From Dipteris shenzhenensis (lineage: Eukaryota > Polypodiophyta > Polypodiopsida > Gleicheniales): a stretch of 64,000 bases of DNA. The position numbers and the translations under genes were made by a program. The notes beneath the pieces were generated by a model. That model had not been told where the DNA came from, did no database searches, and saw only the letters and a list, made by a program, of their open reading frames with translations. Position 1 is the first letter of the stretch; the number at the start of each line of letters is the position of its first letter. The stretch lies in NCBI GenBank assembly GCA_047967505.1, contig CM106539.1. One strand, 5' to 3'. Below, one piece after another: positions 10,540-23,041 of this stretch.

Positions 10540-11175
10540 GTCCCCTAGATGTGCTAGATGATGACGAGGGTATGGTGGGGACATGATGGATTCTATTTTT
10601 AGGGTCACTACATCACATGTACAAGTGATGTCCGAGTCTAAGGCCAATATGCGAGAGTTGCAATCAACACGATTGTACGAGGGTTCTGGGATGTCAAACC
10701 TATAGGCTTGTCTCTCAATCTTGAATCTGCAAGCAAAGTATGGGTGGTTTGATACAAGTGTCTCGACCTTAATGAGGTTAGCACCTGCATTAATTTTTCT
10801 CATAATTTGGATCTTGATTGTTTTGAGAATCAGCATAGTTTCTTATTATTCGAAGCATATGTATGTTTGAATTACAATAGGTTGCTCCAGAAGATGTTTC
10901 CTATACCAAATACCATGCTTGCATTAAGAGATGAAGCGAAGAAAGATGCTGACAATGGTGGGTAGATACCATCCATGCTTGTCATAATGATTGTATTCTC
11001 TTTCTCGTGAGCATGAAGATTTGGCTAGTTGCCCGGAGTGTGGAGAAAAATGATATAGAGATGAATTGTAGGGTGAGTAGATCCCAATAAAGGTCTTGAG
11101 ACACTTTCCCATCATTGCTAGAATACAACACTTGTTCCGATGCAAATCCATAGTAGAGTTAATGAGCCTCTTAGC
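10540..11175 (+). pseudogene. Decayed CACTA TNP2 N-terminal fragment
   Basis: Positions 10545-10640 match the acidic N-terminal segment of the family-2 gene at about 297-400 (LDVLDDDEGMV). Positions 10884-11170 translate, through several stops, to LLQKMFPIPNTMLALRDEAKK, then SREHEDLASCPECGE, then KVLRHFPIIARIQHLFRCKS. These align with LLCKMLPRENKLPTSRDMA, ECPTCGE and KVLRHFPIIPRIQHMFKCKS of Element 2. This is Transposase_21 N-terminal sequence with many lesions. It is closer to family 2 than to Elements 1 and 2. Confidence 0.72.
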
Positions 11176-12900
11176 TCCCAAATGACCTATTGTTTCTACC
11201 TCAAAACCACATCTTGTGTTCATTTTTTTGGCACTTCTTGAATGGGTGCATCGAGGCTAGCTGCTCATCAAGGAGGTGTTCTTCTTGGCATTGTCTCTCT
11301 ATTCACATTCATTGCAAATACATATTACTATGCTATTTGGATATTATATCACTGGTTTTCATGGTCTTCAACCTCCTCCTTGTACGTTGATAGGGTATAT
11401 CAACTTTCCTAACTCGCATCCTTCGTCTAATTCTCTTGCAACCCATGACAAACTGCACCCTACCATGTGATTCCTTTTTTTAAAATAAAGAAAGTGAATG
11501 AAGAATGAGAAACGATTTCTCTTATTAGATGAGCTAGAATGTGAAGAGAAATAAGGAGTCACTTGAAATATTTGTGATAGGACTAAAAAAGTATGCATGT
11601 TCCAACTTCGAAGAGAGTCTATGGAGCAACAAAAGCCATGAGAAAAATGCCTTTGAGGAACATAGGAAAACAATTTAAAAAAAGAAGCAAGGAGGGGAAC
11701 AAGCCAAGGTCATGATTGCAAGCAAATCAAATTCTGGCAAAATTTGGATTTTGGGAGAACATTCAGGTGATAGGGTGAAAGCCTCATGACATAGGTGACG
11801 TGCACAAGAGAAGTGAATTTAGTAAAACGTTTGAATGGAATAGAAAGAGTTTCCAAAGTTTAGGAAAGCTAGCCGGCGATCGTGTTTTACCGCTTCCAAT
11901 TACACATGTCCCAACTTGAGCCCCCTAAACAAGTGCCAAGAGGACCATAATGGTTGAAAAAAGAGGCCAAATGTTGGATTAGGCTTCCATAGATTTGACT
12001 TGATTTCAAAGTTTTAAGACCACCATGCACTAACTCGATAAGTCAAGAGTTCCTTTTGTAAAGAGTTTGTCTTTTTGACCAAATGAGAAAAAAGTTATTG
12101 AGCTTACCCTCAAATGTATTTTCACACTTGTTGCATAGTATTTGAGACCCATAAACCATATCAAAGGTTATAAAATGGTTGTCTCCTTTGGTTTGTGGGA
12201 AGCTCGTAGTGCATTTTCAAATAAACAATTGCTTCCATATAAGTGTAGAACAGTTATTTGATGTTTTTAAAGTTTTTTTGGATATCCTATATAGTTTAAG
12301 ATGCATGCTTCATAGGAATTGTAGCATTTGCAATAGTTTAATTATCTTATTAAAGATCTAAATTGTGTAATATTTTGATGTCAAATTCAAGTTTAGATTG
12401 TGGAGTAGTTTAGACACCACGTTTGTCCAATTCCATTGAGAAATCATAAGTTACCAATCAAGGGAGTTTGCCATAAGGAATATATTACCCAAAATTCACA
12501 GAAAATGGCTACACCAAATCATGCATTGTCCCTATTCCTATAAAATAAAATCTTGGCTTACTCACTAGGATTTGAGACTAAAGTTTTAAAGAAGGAGAGG
12601 TTTATCCTTGAACATTAAAAAGTCATAAATTAAACCCTTGAGAATTCTTAAAATTTTAATGCTAAATATATATTTTATTAAAATTTCACCAATATACTAA
12701 ATATTATTTCAGTAGATGTGTGCATGCCTTCACATGATAGCTAGTGGGGCTACCATTTTGGATAAAGGGGAAAAAGTAGGGTAACTTTTGTGCACATGAC
12801 CACCCTTTTGGACAAAGTGCAAGGAAAAAGGGCCAAGGGCCATATCAACATGTCCAATGGCATGTCAATATGTCCATTGCCCTAAATGGTACCCCTCAAG
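11176..12900. other. Degenerate intergenic sequence, including an old dispersed repeat
   Basis: No coding exon is recognised. About 11990-12520 resembles 14410-14960 in the same order (phrases AAGACCACCATG, GAGAAAAAAGTTAT, TTTGATGTTTTT, CCAATTCCATTGAG, AAAATGGCTACA), so these are two copies of one old repeat. About 12545-12720 resembles part of the 2.13-kb tandem unit (compare 16300-16445). About 12733-12836 resembles 22384-22490 (CACATGA...CTTTTGGACAAAG). Confidence 0.5.
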
Positions 12901-12914
12901 GCCTATATATCATA

Positions 12915-13100
12915 TGCAACCAACCACCAAGCTGGTGACTGGTCACTTATCTTGTACTACCAACTTGCTGGTTGTGATCCTAAATTGAGAGACCACTTAT
13001 GCTATAGTACCACCGTGCTGGTTGTGATCCTAAAATACCTTGTTTGTATAAAGAAAGATTCTAAAATAGTACCACCGTGTTGGTCAACCTTGATGTGGAT
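12915..13100. repeat. CCACCGTGCTGG motif array, copy 1
   Basis: Four spaced units occur: ACCACCAAGCTGGTGAC, CCAACTTGCTGGTTG, ACCACCGTGCTGGTTG and ACCACCGTGTTGGTC. The same short imperfect palindrome is arrayed at 51450-52050 and, more loosely, at 48200-49340. In both places where the neighbouring transposase-like N-terminal exon occurs, the array lies on the downstream side of that exon. Confidence 0.55.
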
Positions 13101-13429
13101 ATTCGCCTTTCTTCCTGAGGCTTGGGGATCTTGGACTCCTTCCCTTCATGTCTCCTTCTTAGGGGGATTGGCCCTTCATCCCATGGCTAGAGCTTGGACT
13201 TCTTCCCTTCAAATTCCCTTCTTGGAGGGATTGGCCCTTCTTCACGATGCTTAAGCTTGGCCTTCTTTGATTCACGCTCCCTTCTTTTTGGGGGCTGGTC
13301 AAGGCCCTTTTGTTTTATCTAGTAGACCCACCTGGCGATCCCTATTGTAGCATCTCATTTCTCACTGTGCATAGATGAAGTAGGTAGGCACAATTGATCT
13401 TCCCATGATGTGGATGTTCTCTACAACAC

Positions 13430-13930
13430 GAGTTTTCTTGTGTTTTGTTGAAGCCCAAAGACTTCTCAGATCAGGATGATCATTGCTTGTGCCCAAGGCG
13501 TTTCTCCTTTGTTTCAGAGGATAGCAACATAGCTAATGTTGCCCTCTTTGTAGCTAACTGATCTAAGTTGTGCACCCCTTTCAATTTCTGTAGGCCATTT
13601 ATCATATTAGAGAGCATTGTCTCTTGGGCGTGCATCTCCCGAGGTGTTGGTAGGGTTGTCACTCTTCAAATTTTAGGGTACAGGCTAAACCTTCTGAAGA
13701 CTCAAGATTAATATTCACCTCAATGGTCTAATGTTGTTGCCTCAAATGCTCCCTTCAAATGTGAGACCACAACTTGTGTCTTCACACTAATGGCAATGAT
13801 CGAATGCATGCATCTACAATTGCTTCATGGTGCTACTCTCTGCAAGGAGTCTCTTTTCTTCTCATTGTTTCTCCCTTCACAAACATTGCAAAAGTGCCTT
13901 CCATTTCCATTTTGGTAACATGCCATTTCT
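13430..13930 (-). pseudogene. N-terminal fragment of an HGKG-type transposase-like gene, copy 1
   Basis: The minus-strand frame 13480-13662 reads PREMHAQETM, then GLQKLKGVHNLDQLATKRAT, then MLLSSETKEK. It matches the frame at 52099-52503 (PREMHAQEAM, KVKGVHSLDQLAAKRAT). The similarity continues to about 13930 against 52780 at the DNA level. The remainder of the gene is absent here. Function is inferred only through the longer copy at 49.8-52.8 kb. Confidence 0.6.
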
Positions 13931-15742
13931 TTTCTCATGCGTTAGAATCCGTTCCTTATTCCTTGACCAAGCTTTTTAGATTTCCTGTCTTGTAGCGAGC
14001 TCATAACATCTATCTAAATCTCCTGTAAGCCATGATGAGTTGCATCTTGCCATTAATGCCATGGAGATGATCAGTGAGCCGACCACCAGTATAGAGACGA
14101 ACTAGCTTGTGAGGTGAGCAAAGAATAGAATATTACTTACCCAAGCCAAAAGAACAAGGTCACATTGAGTTGACTCTACATGGGGCAGGTTACAAGGCAA
14201 AAACTGGAGAATGTACTTCGTAGGGTGATAGGACGAGGATGTAGTTTAATATTCAAAGATTTGCAGGACAAGAGGTGAAAAAATTTTAAGTGCATGGAAA
14301 AAGAACCAATACAAAATTGTAAATGGTGTTAGATTATTAATAGATCTTTGCACATGTGTGAATTGCACATCTTCAAACTGTTTCATTCTAGGGTGAATCT
14401 AGATACCAATATCACCAACTATCAATGTTTCAAGACCACCATGTAGTAGTCCCACTAGTTTAGATTCCAAAATTTTAATCCGTTTTGGTTTTCAACAAAT
14501 TGAGAAAAAGTTATGGAGTGTGCCCTGGAATGGGTGTGGAAACATTTAAGACAACATTGGAGGTCCCTTAAACCACACCTAAGAGTCTTATTTAGGTGTG
14601 TCGTTGGGTTGACGATAATACACATAGTGTAGTTTTGAATGATTACTTGGTTGCACATATGTGCAGAATAAAATTTGATGTTTTTGGATGAAGGTTATAT
14701 CCTATACTCTTCGAGACACATGCTTCACCTACAAGATAGCACTTGTAATGCTTTAATGGTCTCATTTCATATCTTTATTCCATATTTTTTTGGGCTCATG
14801 TACAAGATTGAAATTTGTACTACTTGAAAATGTTTTTGAATTCCATTGAGCAATGCAAAGTTTTCAGTCAGGCAACAAACCTTTATACAAAAAAAGTCCT
14901 CAAAATCATGAAAAATGGCTACAACCAAGCAGGTATTGACTCTATGGGCACAATAACCATGGAGGACAAAAGATTACAAATCTTTTACAATGAAGTCACC
15001 ATTCTTGACATTGATAGAAGGATCATAATTGGGAAAATATCACAAGAATCTTGATAATTGATGACAATAACACTATTTGTTGAGTGATCAAGAAATGGTC
15101 CTATATCTGGAGCAAAAGGGCACTTGAATCTAGCCTTCTAAAGAGAAACATGGATTTTGAGATTACTATGGCAAGGTGGGTGATGCTTGGAATCTAAATG
15201 ATCTAGAGCATCGATATAGGTGATCACCAGCATGGAAGGTGAACGATAAGAGACTGCATGTCAAATGGCCTAGATTGATTTGAATCCCATATCCCAGCAG
15301 ACACAATTTTGGATTGGATTAATAGCACCAAGGTCATACATTGTCAGGTGCGCAATTAACAAGGAATCCAAATTGGCAAGCCCTTATTGGAATATTTTCC
15401 CTACACAAATGCAAGGCTAAATGCCACTTACGCTTCCATTCCCTTTAAATAGGGGCATCCAAACAAAGCCCACCACTATTAAATCTAGATGGCTGGGAGG
15501 ACGATGAAACATCGTACCCAAACCTCTTGAAACAATAATAGAAAACACCAAAGATCAGTCCAACAAAGATCAACAACTTTGTAGCAATAGAGTCCCATTT
15601 TGATGAGAATACTAACATTTAAAAAGTAATAAATAATTGTTAAATTAGTTGCAACAATTGGCATGTCATATAACAACTTCCATTCTTTAAAAAAAATATG
15701 TAATACTAAGTAGTGCTTTTTTAAATTAAAAAAAGTTGTAAC
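13931..15742. other. Degenerate intergenic sequence
   Basis: No gene is recognised. The segment 14410-14960 is the second copy of the old repeat noted at 11990-12520. A 79-codon plus frame at 14815-15054 and a 91-codon minus frame at 15485-15760 have no recognisable motif and look fortuitous. Confidence 0.4.
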
Positions 15743-17869
15743 ATTAAATGCTACAAGCAATAGCCCTTTTTTTGGGTGGATATATAAGTACCCAGCTAGG
15801 CATTCTTTCCTCTTAATAGTTTGAGATAAGTGAATTGCATTAAGCCTACAACAGTTTTTTTGGCCTAATCCCTATATCCTATCATGCAGCATCATTCATG
15901 TCTTGATTTGCTATTATATTCCATCTTCAATTATGTCTCCATTTACTATCGGAGTCCATCCTTAGGTCATCCTTTTCTTTTAACTTGTAAGGTACTTAAT
16001 TGAACATGCTTTAGTCTATTCTGTACATGCTTTAAGACAAGTGAACTGCATTGAGCCTATGATAGTTCCCCTAGCGTAGTTTCTATCTCCGAACGTTCAA
16101 CTGCCTCATTCATGTCTTGATTTGCTACCATTGGAGTCCACATTCATTCATGTCTTGATCTACTATTGGAGCCCATCTTAAGGTTCCTTTTTATTTTATC
16201 TTGTAACTTACTAGATGATCTTTTCATGTTAGTTTCATTAAGAAGTGAAACTTTTATATGGCTCACGAAAGTTTGTATGCAACTATAAAATAAAAGCAAG
16301 TATACTCATTAGGATTTGAAACTAAATTTTTAAATAAGGTGAAGTTTAGCCTTCAACATTGTAAATACCCTTGAGAATAATTCAAACTCTATATACTAAA
16401 TTTATATTTTATTGAAATATCACTAGTATACTAAAATATATACTTTTGGACATAGGACATAAAATGGGCAATCATATGAGGCTGCTCTTCTAGACACATG
16501 CATGGATGATTTTTTCTTGTTAGTTTTGTTAAGAACTGAAACTTTTATATTGGTGTCGAAATTCTGTATGTCCTAATTAAAAAAAAGGTTTGAAACATTC
16601 ACCAAGATTTGAAACTTTTATGTGAAAAAATTTAAAGTTTGGCCAAGATTTACAGCTTTTTCATCAAAATTAAAAAGAAAATATACAACATTGTAGTATC
16701 TTCTATCAACATTATGAAACTAAAAAATTAGCTCATTAAACTTTCGCCAAGATCTTATATTAGTATACAAGAATAGCTTTCATAAAAGTAGGGATTTGGG
16801 AGGGAATTAAAACGAACATTTTAAACTAATGAATTAAAACGTTTTAAACATTTTTTGGCTCCCCTGCAGTGATTTAAACTGCCCCCACCAGGCTTTTAAA
16901 CTGAGACCGGACTGCAGCCCATTATCAGGTGGTAGAACCTCTTACCAGGCGGTAAGAAGATAGGTATACCATCTGGTATTTATTTATACTGTGTGGTGAT
17001 ACATATATCACACATTATATTACAACTACCGTGCAGTACAATTTCTTATATATACTGTGCACCCACCTCATACTATTTTAATTCCCAAAAATCTAGCTCT
17101 ACTCGGAGTGTCGAAAAAAACAAAGAAGGACAAGAAAAAAGGGATAAAGAAAGCTTCCAAACTAATTGTAAGTTTTAATATCCTTTTAAAAAGTGTCTAG
17201 TGTCGGTGGTGGGCTCGCTCAGGCCAATTGATATCTACCCACACTAGGATGCAAAATGGATAAATGAAAAGCTCTTAGTTTATGGTTTATTGTTTGTGAT
17301 TTGAAAGGATTATTTTTGTAAAGAATGGTTTTTAAAAAAATATATTTGAAGTTATTTTCATGAAAAAACAAGAAAGAAATTTGTTTTCGTAGATGTTAGC
17401 TTTTAAAATTTAGTGAAACCTTATGGTTTTTGGTATTTATAAACCTGTAAAGAAATTACTTGTCTAGTAGTTATAAGCTATATATGTTATAGAAAACAAT
17501 AAAAGATATAGATGGTTTTAAAAGCAAGTATCTGCGTGCCAGTGGAGAGGCTGTGTATGCCAACTTGTAACTACTCGCATATGGATATAGTATATCTTTG
17601 AACCATGTACCAATGGGTGGTCCACATATGATGACCGGTAACTACTTGCACATGGACGTGAAATAGTAAATGCCAATATTATAGTTTATATGTACTTATT
17701 ATGAAGATAAAAATAATTGCCTTTCGTCGGTTATGGCTCGCATTCGCCAGCTAATAATAACAAGTTGAAATTCTAGCCGATTGTGTAGCTCACAATTGCC
17801 AACTTGTATCAACCCATAAATTACACACTAGAGAACGTTACAGACTATACTTGTCAGCTTACTTGTAAG
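15743..17869 (+). repeat. 2.13-kb tandem unit, copy 1
   Basis: The unit starts ATTAAATGCTACAAGCAATAG and is followed directly by a second copy beginning with almost the same words at 17870. A TATA-box sequence TATATAAG lies at about 15780. Internal features include a roughly 200-bp imperfect repeat (CATTCATGTCTTGAT recurs), TACC-x4-GGTA palindromes near 16930-16995, and a 61-codon frame at 16993-17178 conserved in the second copy. It could be two adjacent long terminal repeats or a plain tandem duplication; no TG...CA ends or target duplication were established. Confidence 0.8.
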
Positions 17870-20004
17870 ATTAAATGCTGCAAGCAATAGCCCTTTTTTT
17901 GGGTGCATATATAAGTACCCAGCTAGGCATTCTTTCCTCTTAACGATTTGAGATAAGTGAATTGCATTGACCCTACAACACTTTCCTTGGCCTAATCCCT
18001 ATATCCTATAGGTCATGCATCATCATTCATGTCTTGATTTGCTATTGTATTTCATCTTCAATTATGTCTCCATTTACTATCAGAGTCCATCCTCAGGTCA
18101 TCCTTTTCTTTTAACTTGTAAGGTACTTGATTGTACATGCTTTAGTCTATTTTGTACATGCTTTGAGACAAGTGAATTGCATTGAGCCTATGATAGTTCC
18201 CCTAGCATAGTTTCTATCTCTGGACGTCCAACTACCTCATTCATGTCTTCATTTGCCACCATTGGAGTCCACATTCATTCATGTCTTGATCTACTATTGG
18301 AGCCCATCTTAAGATGCCTTTTTATTTTATCTTGTAAGTTACTAGACGATCTTTTCATGTAAGTTTCATTAAGAAGTGAAACTTTTATATGGCTCATGAA
18401 AGTTTGTATGCAACTATAAAATAAAAGCTAGTATACTCACTAGGATTTGAAACTAGATTTTTAAATAAGGTGAAGTTTAGCCTTCAACATTGTAAATACC
18501 CTTGAGAATCATTCAAATTCTATATACTAAATGTATATTTTATTAAAATATCTCTTGTATACTAGAATATATACTTTTGGACATAGGACATAAAATGGGC
18601 AATCATATGAGGCTGCTCTTTTAGACACATGCATGGATGATTTTTCTTGTTAGTTTTGTTAAGAACTGAAACTTTTATATTGGTGTCAAAAGTTTGTATG
18701 TCCTAATTGAAAAAAAGGTTTGAAACATTCACCAAGATTTGAAACTTTTATGTGAAAAAATTTAAAGTTCGGCCAAGATTTACAACTTTTTCTTCAAAAT
18801 TAAAAAGAAAATATAGAACATTGTAGTATCTTCTATCAACATTATGAAACTAAAAAAATTAGCTCAATAAACTTTCGCCAAGATCTTATATTAGTATACA
18901 AGAATAGCTTTGATAAAAGTAGTGATTTGGGAGGGAATTAAAATGAACATTTTAAACCGACGAATTAAAACATTTTAAATGTTTTTTGGCCCCCCTATAG
19001 TGATTTAAACCGCCCCCACTACATTTTTTAACCGAGACTGGCTGCAGCCCATTACCACGTGGTAAAACCACTTATTAGGCGATAACAAGATAGGTATACC
19101 ATCTGGTATTAATTTATACTGTGTGGTGATACATATATCACACATTATATTACAACTACTATGCGGTACAATTTCTTATATATACTGTGCGCCCACCTCA
19201 TACTGTTTTCATTCCCGAGAATCTAGCTCTGCTCGGAGTCTCGAAAAAAACAAAGAAGGACAAGAAAAAAGGGATAAAGAAAGCTTCCAAACTAATTGTA
19301 AGTTTTTATATCCTTTTAAAAAGTGTCTAGTGTCAGTGGTGGGCTCGCTTAGGCCAGTTGATATCTACCCACACTAGGATGCAAAATGGATAAATGAAAA
19401 GCTCTTAGTTTATGGTTTATTGTTTGTGATTTGAAAGGACTATTTTTGTAAAGAATGGTTTTTTTAAAAATATATTTGAAGTTATTTTCTTGAAAAAACA
19501 AGAAAGAAAGTTGTTTTCATAGATGTTAGTTTTTAAAATTTAGTGAAACCTTATGGTTTTTGGTATTTATAAACTTGTAAAGAAATTGCTTGTCTAGTAG
19601 TTATTAGCTATATGCATTATAAAAAAATAGTAAAAGATATACATGGTTTTAAAAGAAAGTATCTGCATGCCAGTGGAGAGGTCGTGTATGCCAACGTGTA
19701 ACTACTTGCACATGGATATAGAATATCTTTGAACCATGTACCAATGGGTGGTCCGCATATGAGACAACCGGTAACTACTCACACATGGATGTGAAATAGT
19801 AAATGCCAATATTATAGTTTATATGTACTTATTAGGAAGATAAAAATAGTTGGCTTTCGACAGTTATGGCTCGCATTTGCCAGCTTATAATAATCCCGCT
19901 GAAATTCTAGCCGGTTGTGTAGCTTGCAATTGCTAGCTTGTATCAACCCATAAATTACACACTAGAGAATGTTACAGACTATGCTTGTTAGTTTACTTGT
20001 AAGA
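17870..20004 (+). repeat. 2.13-kb tandem unit, copy 2
   Basis: Near-identical to 15743-17869 over its full length, with scattered substitutions and small indels. The TATATAAG box recurs at about 17909. The copy ends around TTACTTGTAAGAT at 20004; copy 1 ends on the same phrase at 17870, so the duplication junction is clean. The frame at 19123-19377 corresponds to 16993-17178 and runs longer here because a stop is changed. Confidence 0.8.
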
Positions 20005-21186
20005 TGAAATTTGTGGCATACTGTACCATGCATTTATGTGCAGATAGTAATACTATCTTCGTAGAACAATTAGTTGATCTTATGTAGGTATGACATGTAT
20101 GTCTAAACTCACGTTAGGTATGTCTAACCTAGGTAGCATCCTTTACTTCATAGATTCAAAGAAAGAGTCTTAATAAGTGCACATGTAGGCACTGCTCCCT
20201 ACTACACTATTGTGTGTGAAATACTGACATTCGCATACAGAGAATGATGTTGCAAATGATCATAGTGCAGATAGATGCTTACTTGAGAAAGAGCGGGATG
20301 TGGAAAAAGGCAACTTGCCATCCCATGCCTATTTCCATAGGTAGATTACCACATCTATAACCATCCAATTATATTGGGAGGGGGCAAGATGATTGGATGG
20401 TTACTCTCTCTTGAGATCTAGCAAACTTACATTGTTTTTCGATGACATGTTAGTGACATTGTCTTGAATTGCTCAAAACATATTAATAAACTGAGATGGT
20501 TTATCTCTTTTACATGGACAACAATCATGGCAGCCAACATGAACTGCAAAACGAGGCCCATGGACAGGGGCAAACTGTTGCAAAACCGCAAGGTTAGGTC
20601 ATCAAAAGTGGATGTGCAAATTTTGTAACCAAGTATTTACGTGATTGGCCTTGAGAATAGGAAAACATTTGATTGGCAAAGAAGAAAAACTAATAGAGAG
20701 ATGTGAGGGACCAAGTGTCAAATTTGTTGCTAGCTTCCTAGAAGGCATTGACCATGCATAGAGTAGAGTTACCTGTGTACAAGTTGGAAGATGTAAATGA
20801 GTGAAAATTTACTATGTGGAACTATTCTAATGGAATTTGACATTAATTTGAATCATGGGTATTGTTAATCAATCAATTGCTAGTTCCTTACATATTTTAT
20901 TTGAGTCTAGATATTTAAGACTGCTTGTAGCGTGAAAAAATAATTTTATATCTTTAGAAATATTGTCATATTGTTGGGATTTGAAAGTAGAGGGTGTGAG
21001 AGAGAATTGCCATTTACATGTAAGTAGTGCTAGCTACTACACTAGCATGTATGAAATACTGAATTTTGCGTACAGAGTATGATGCCACGAAAGATCATAG
21101 TGCAGATAGATGTTTACTCGAGAAAGAGCGAGTTGTGGGAAAAGGCAATTTATCATCCCACGCCTAGGTCCACAAGCAAATTACCA
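20005..21186. repeat. Intergenic block bracketed by a 170-bp direct repeat
   Basis: About 20180-20350 and about 21016-21186 share long stretches: GTATGAAATACTGA, ATCATAGTGCAGATAGATG, CTTACT(T/C)GAGAAAGAGCG and GCAA(C/T)TTGCCATCCCA-like text. The spacer of about 660 bp has no recognisable gene. The geometry would suit a very small LTR element, but no primer site or polypurine tract was seen. The right copy ends where the CACTA fragment at 21187 begins. Confidence 0.45.
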
Positions 21187-22074
21187 AGATAGCCTACCAC
21201 CGCCACCATCGCAGAGGAGATACATGGAGGCACTTCTATGATGATGGGTTGATTACTGAGGAGTAGTATACCCAGGCTACTGGAGCGGCCCCCGAGGTAT
21301 TTGAAAGTAATTAAATAATGCCAAAATTATAAGTAAAGATTTGATTTTTCACACATTGATATATGTTGTCCCTTGTTTACAAGCCCATGCACAAGACGAC
21401 GAGGAAGACGAGGAAGGAGGCACAGAAGGGAGTGTAGAAGGGAGCGTGGAAGGGAGCAAGAACCTGGAGAACATAGATTAGTCGTAAAAGTAGTGCTAGC
21501 TACTCTTTTTTGTACTTAAAGCCACTGGCTTGGCTTCGTGCCTCTTGTATATACACTCCTCTTATTTTTTGTACTTGAAGCCACATGATGTGGCTTAGCT
21601 TTGTGCTATATGTACATACAAGCACTTTTTGAGCTTTCAATTTTATTGCATTTTGGAGTTGTAATGTTTTATTTGGAATTGTAGTTAAAATGTGGTTGGC
21701 TGTAAGAATTGAATTACACAATGTGGAAATGGGATTCTTGTAACTATATAGCATACACAACATAGACAACATTTTGTAAATTGAAAAAAATATATAATAA
21801 AGCGCGTCTATTAGTGCGTCTATAAACGTATCTATATACTCATCTATCTGTTCGATAAGCATCTATTTTTGCATCTATAAATGTGTTTATAAGAGCGTCT
21901 ATTTAAGTGTCTAAATGCACGTCTATACGCACGTGTGTCTGCTATATAGACGCACTGGTAGATGCGAGTCTACAGATGCAAAAATAGACGTGCAAATAGA
22001 CGCACCTGTAAGTTTTTTATTTAGTTCAGTAAACGCGTCTGTGTGCGCGTCTATGGGTGCTTTGTCTTGTTGTG
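21187..22074 (-). mobile_element. Truncated inverted 5' end of an Element 1-family CACTA transposon
   Basis: The inverted tip GCTTTGTCTTGTTGTG ends at 22074, the reverse complement of CACAACAAGACAAAGC. An ATAGACGC-type subterminal array lies at 21795-22050. On the plus strand, 21187-21480 carries the last exons of the TNPA-like gene, including HHRRGDTWRHFYDDG, an in-frame TAG in EE-stop-Y, and the Asp/Glu-Gly tail. It breaks off at 21187 inside the gene, so only about 0.9 kb remains. Confidence 0.82.
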
Positions 22075-23041
22075 ACATACACCGCACAGTATTGATGGGT
22101 TACCATGCGATGTCTTTTGGCACCCTAAAAAAAATCACACGATGTTGATGCAGGACCATACAGGGTATCTCATACCGCTTGCTATGGCTAAATACCGCAC
22201 GGTGTTCAAAACCTTATACTGCATGGTAAGATTACAAACCGCACGGTATGCTCCCGGTCGACAGTCAGTGTAAAGAACCGTATTTTTTTGGCGTTTAGGG
22301 CGTTCGGCCTTGTTTTTTAATTGAAAAGTATGCATTTTATTTTAAAAAACGTACTTTTTTATCCCTAGATCATAAAAGTATCCGTGGACACATGACAGCT
22401 AGTGGCTTCCCTTTTGGACAGAGGGAAAAAAATAGGGTGACTTTTGTGCACATGACTATCCTTTTGGACAAAGTCCAAGGAAAGAGTTATGGTTTCCTAA
22501 ATGGGCATGATAGGGCCCAACACATTGCAATATTTAGTCCTATTTGGATAGCCATGGTGCCACATTTAACCTTCCTTCCCATGTTTCAAGCCCGTAACCT
22601 TAACTTGGACAAAGGGAAAAAAATAGGGAGACCTTTGGACATGGTACCCACAAAGGGAAAGAAGAAAGGTTTACAATTTCCCAAATACAATGAAACTTAA
22701 GGTGGCATGGGTCATCATAATTAGACCCCACACGTTGCCTTGGGCCATTGTAAGACCCAACACATTACATTTAGTCCTATTTTAATAGCCATGGGACCAC
22801 ATTTCACTATCCTTCCCACCTTTTAGGCCCTAACCCCAATGAGGTCCCAAATTTGGTTATTTTTTGCCAAACATGGGCAAGGGAATCCCACATAAGGAAA
22901 ACATTTGTGGTTATATGGGGAAGGGTATGCCCCACCTCAATGAATAAATTCAATTCCCCTTCAAGGAGGTGGTCATAATTTTCATAAGATAAGGCCAAGG
23001 GTTAGGGGAGACTAGTCAACCATGTTTAGAGGGGAGATCAC
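22075..23041. other. Intergenic sequence with ACCGCACGGT palindromes
   Basis: No gene. Between 22190 and 22255 three imperfect palindromes occur (ACCGCACGGTG, ACTGCATGGTA, ACCGCACGGTA). They recall the TACTGTGTGGTGA and ACCATCTGGTA words in the 2.13-kb tandem units. About 22384-22490 is a second copy of the sequence at 12733-12836. Confidence 0.45.

Noticed and set aside
15743-20004. Confident call of an LTR pair.
   Set aside because: The copies abut with no internal region, and no TG..CA ends, primer site or target duplication were established.
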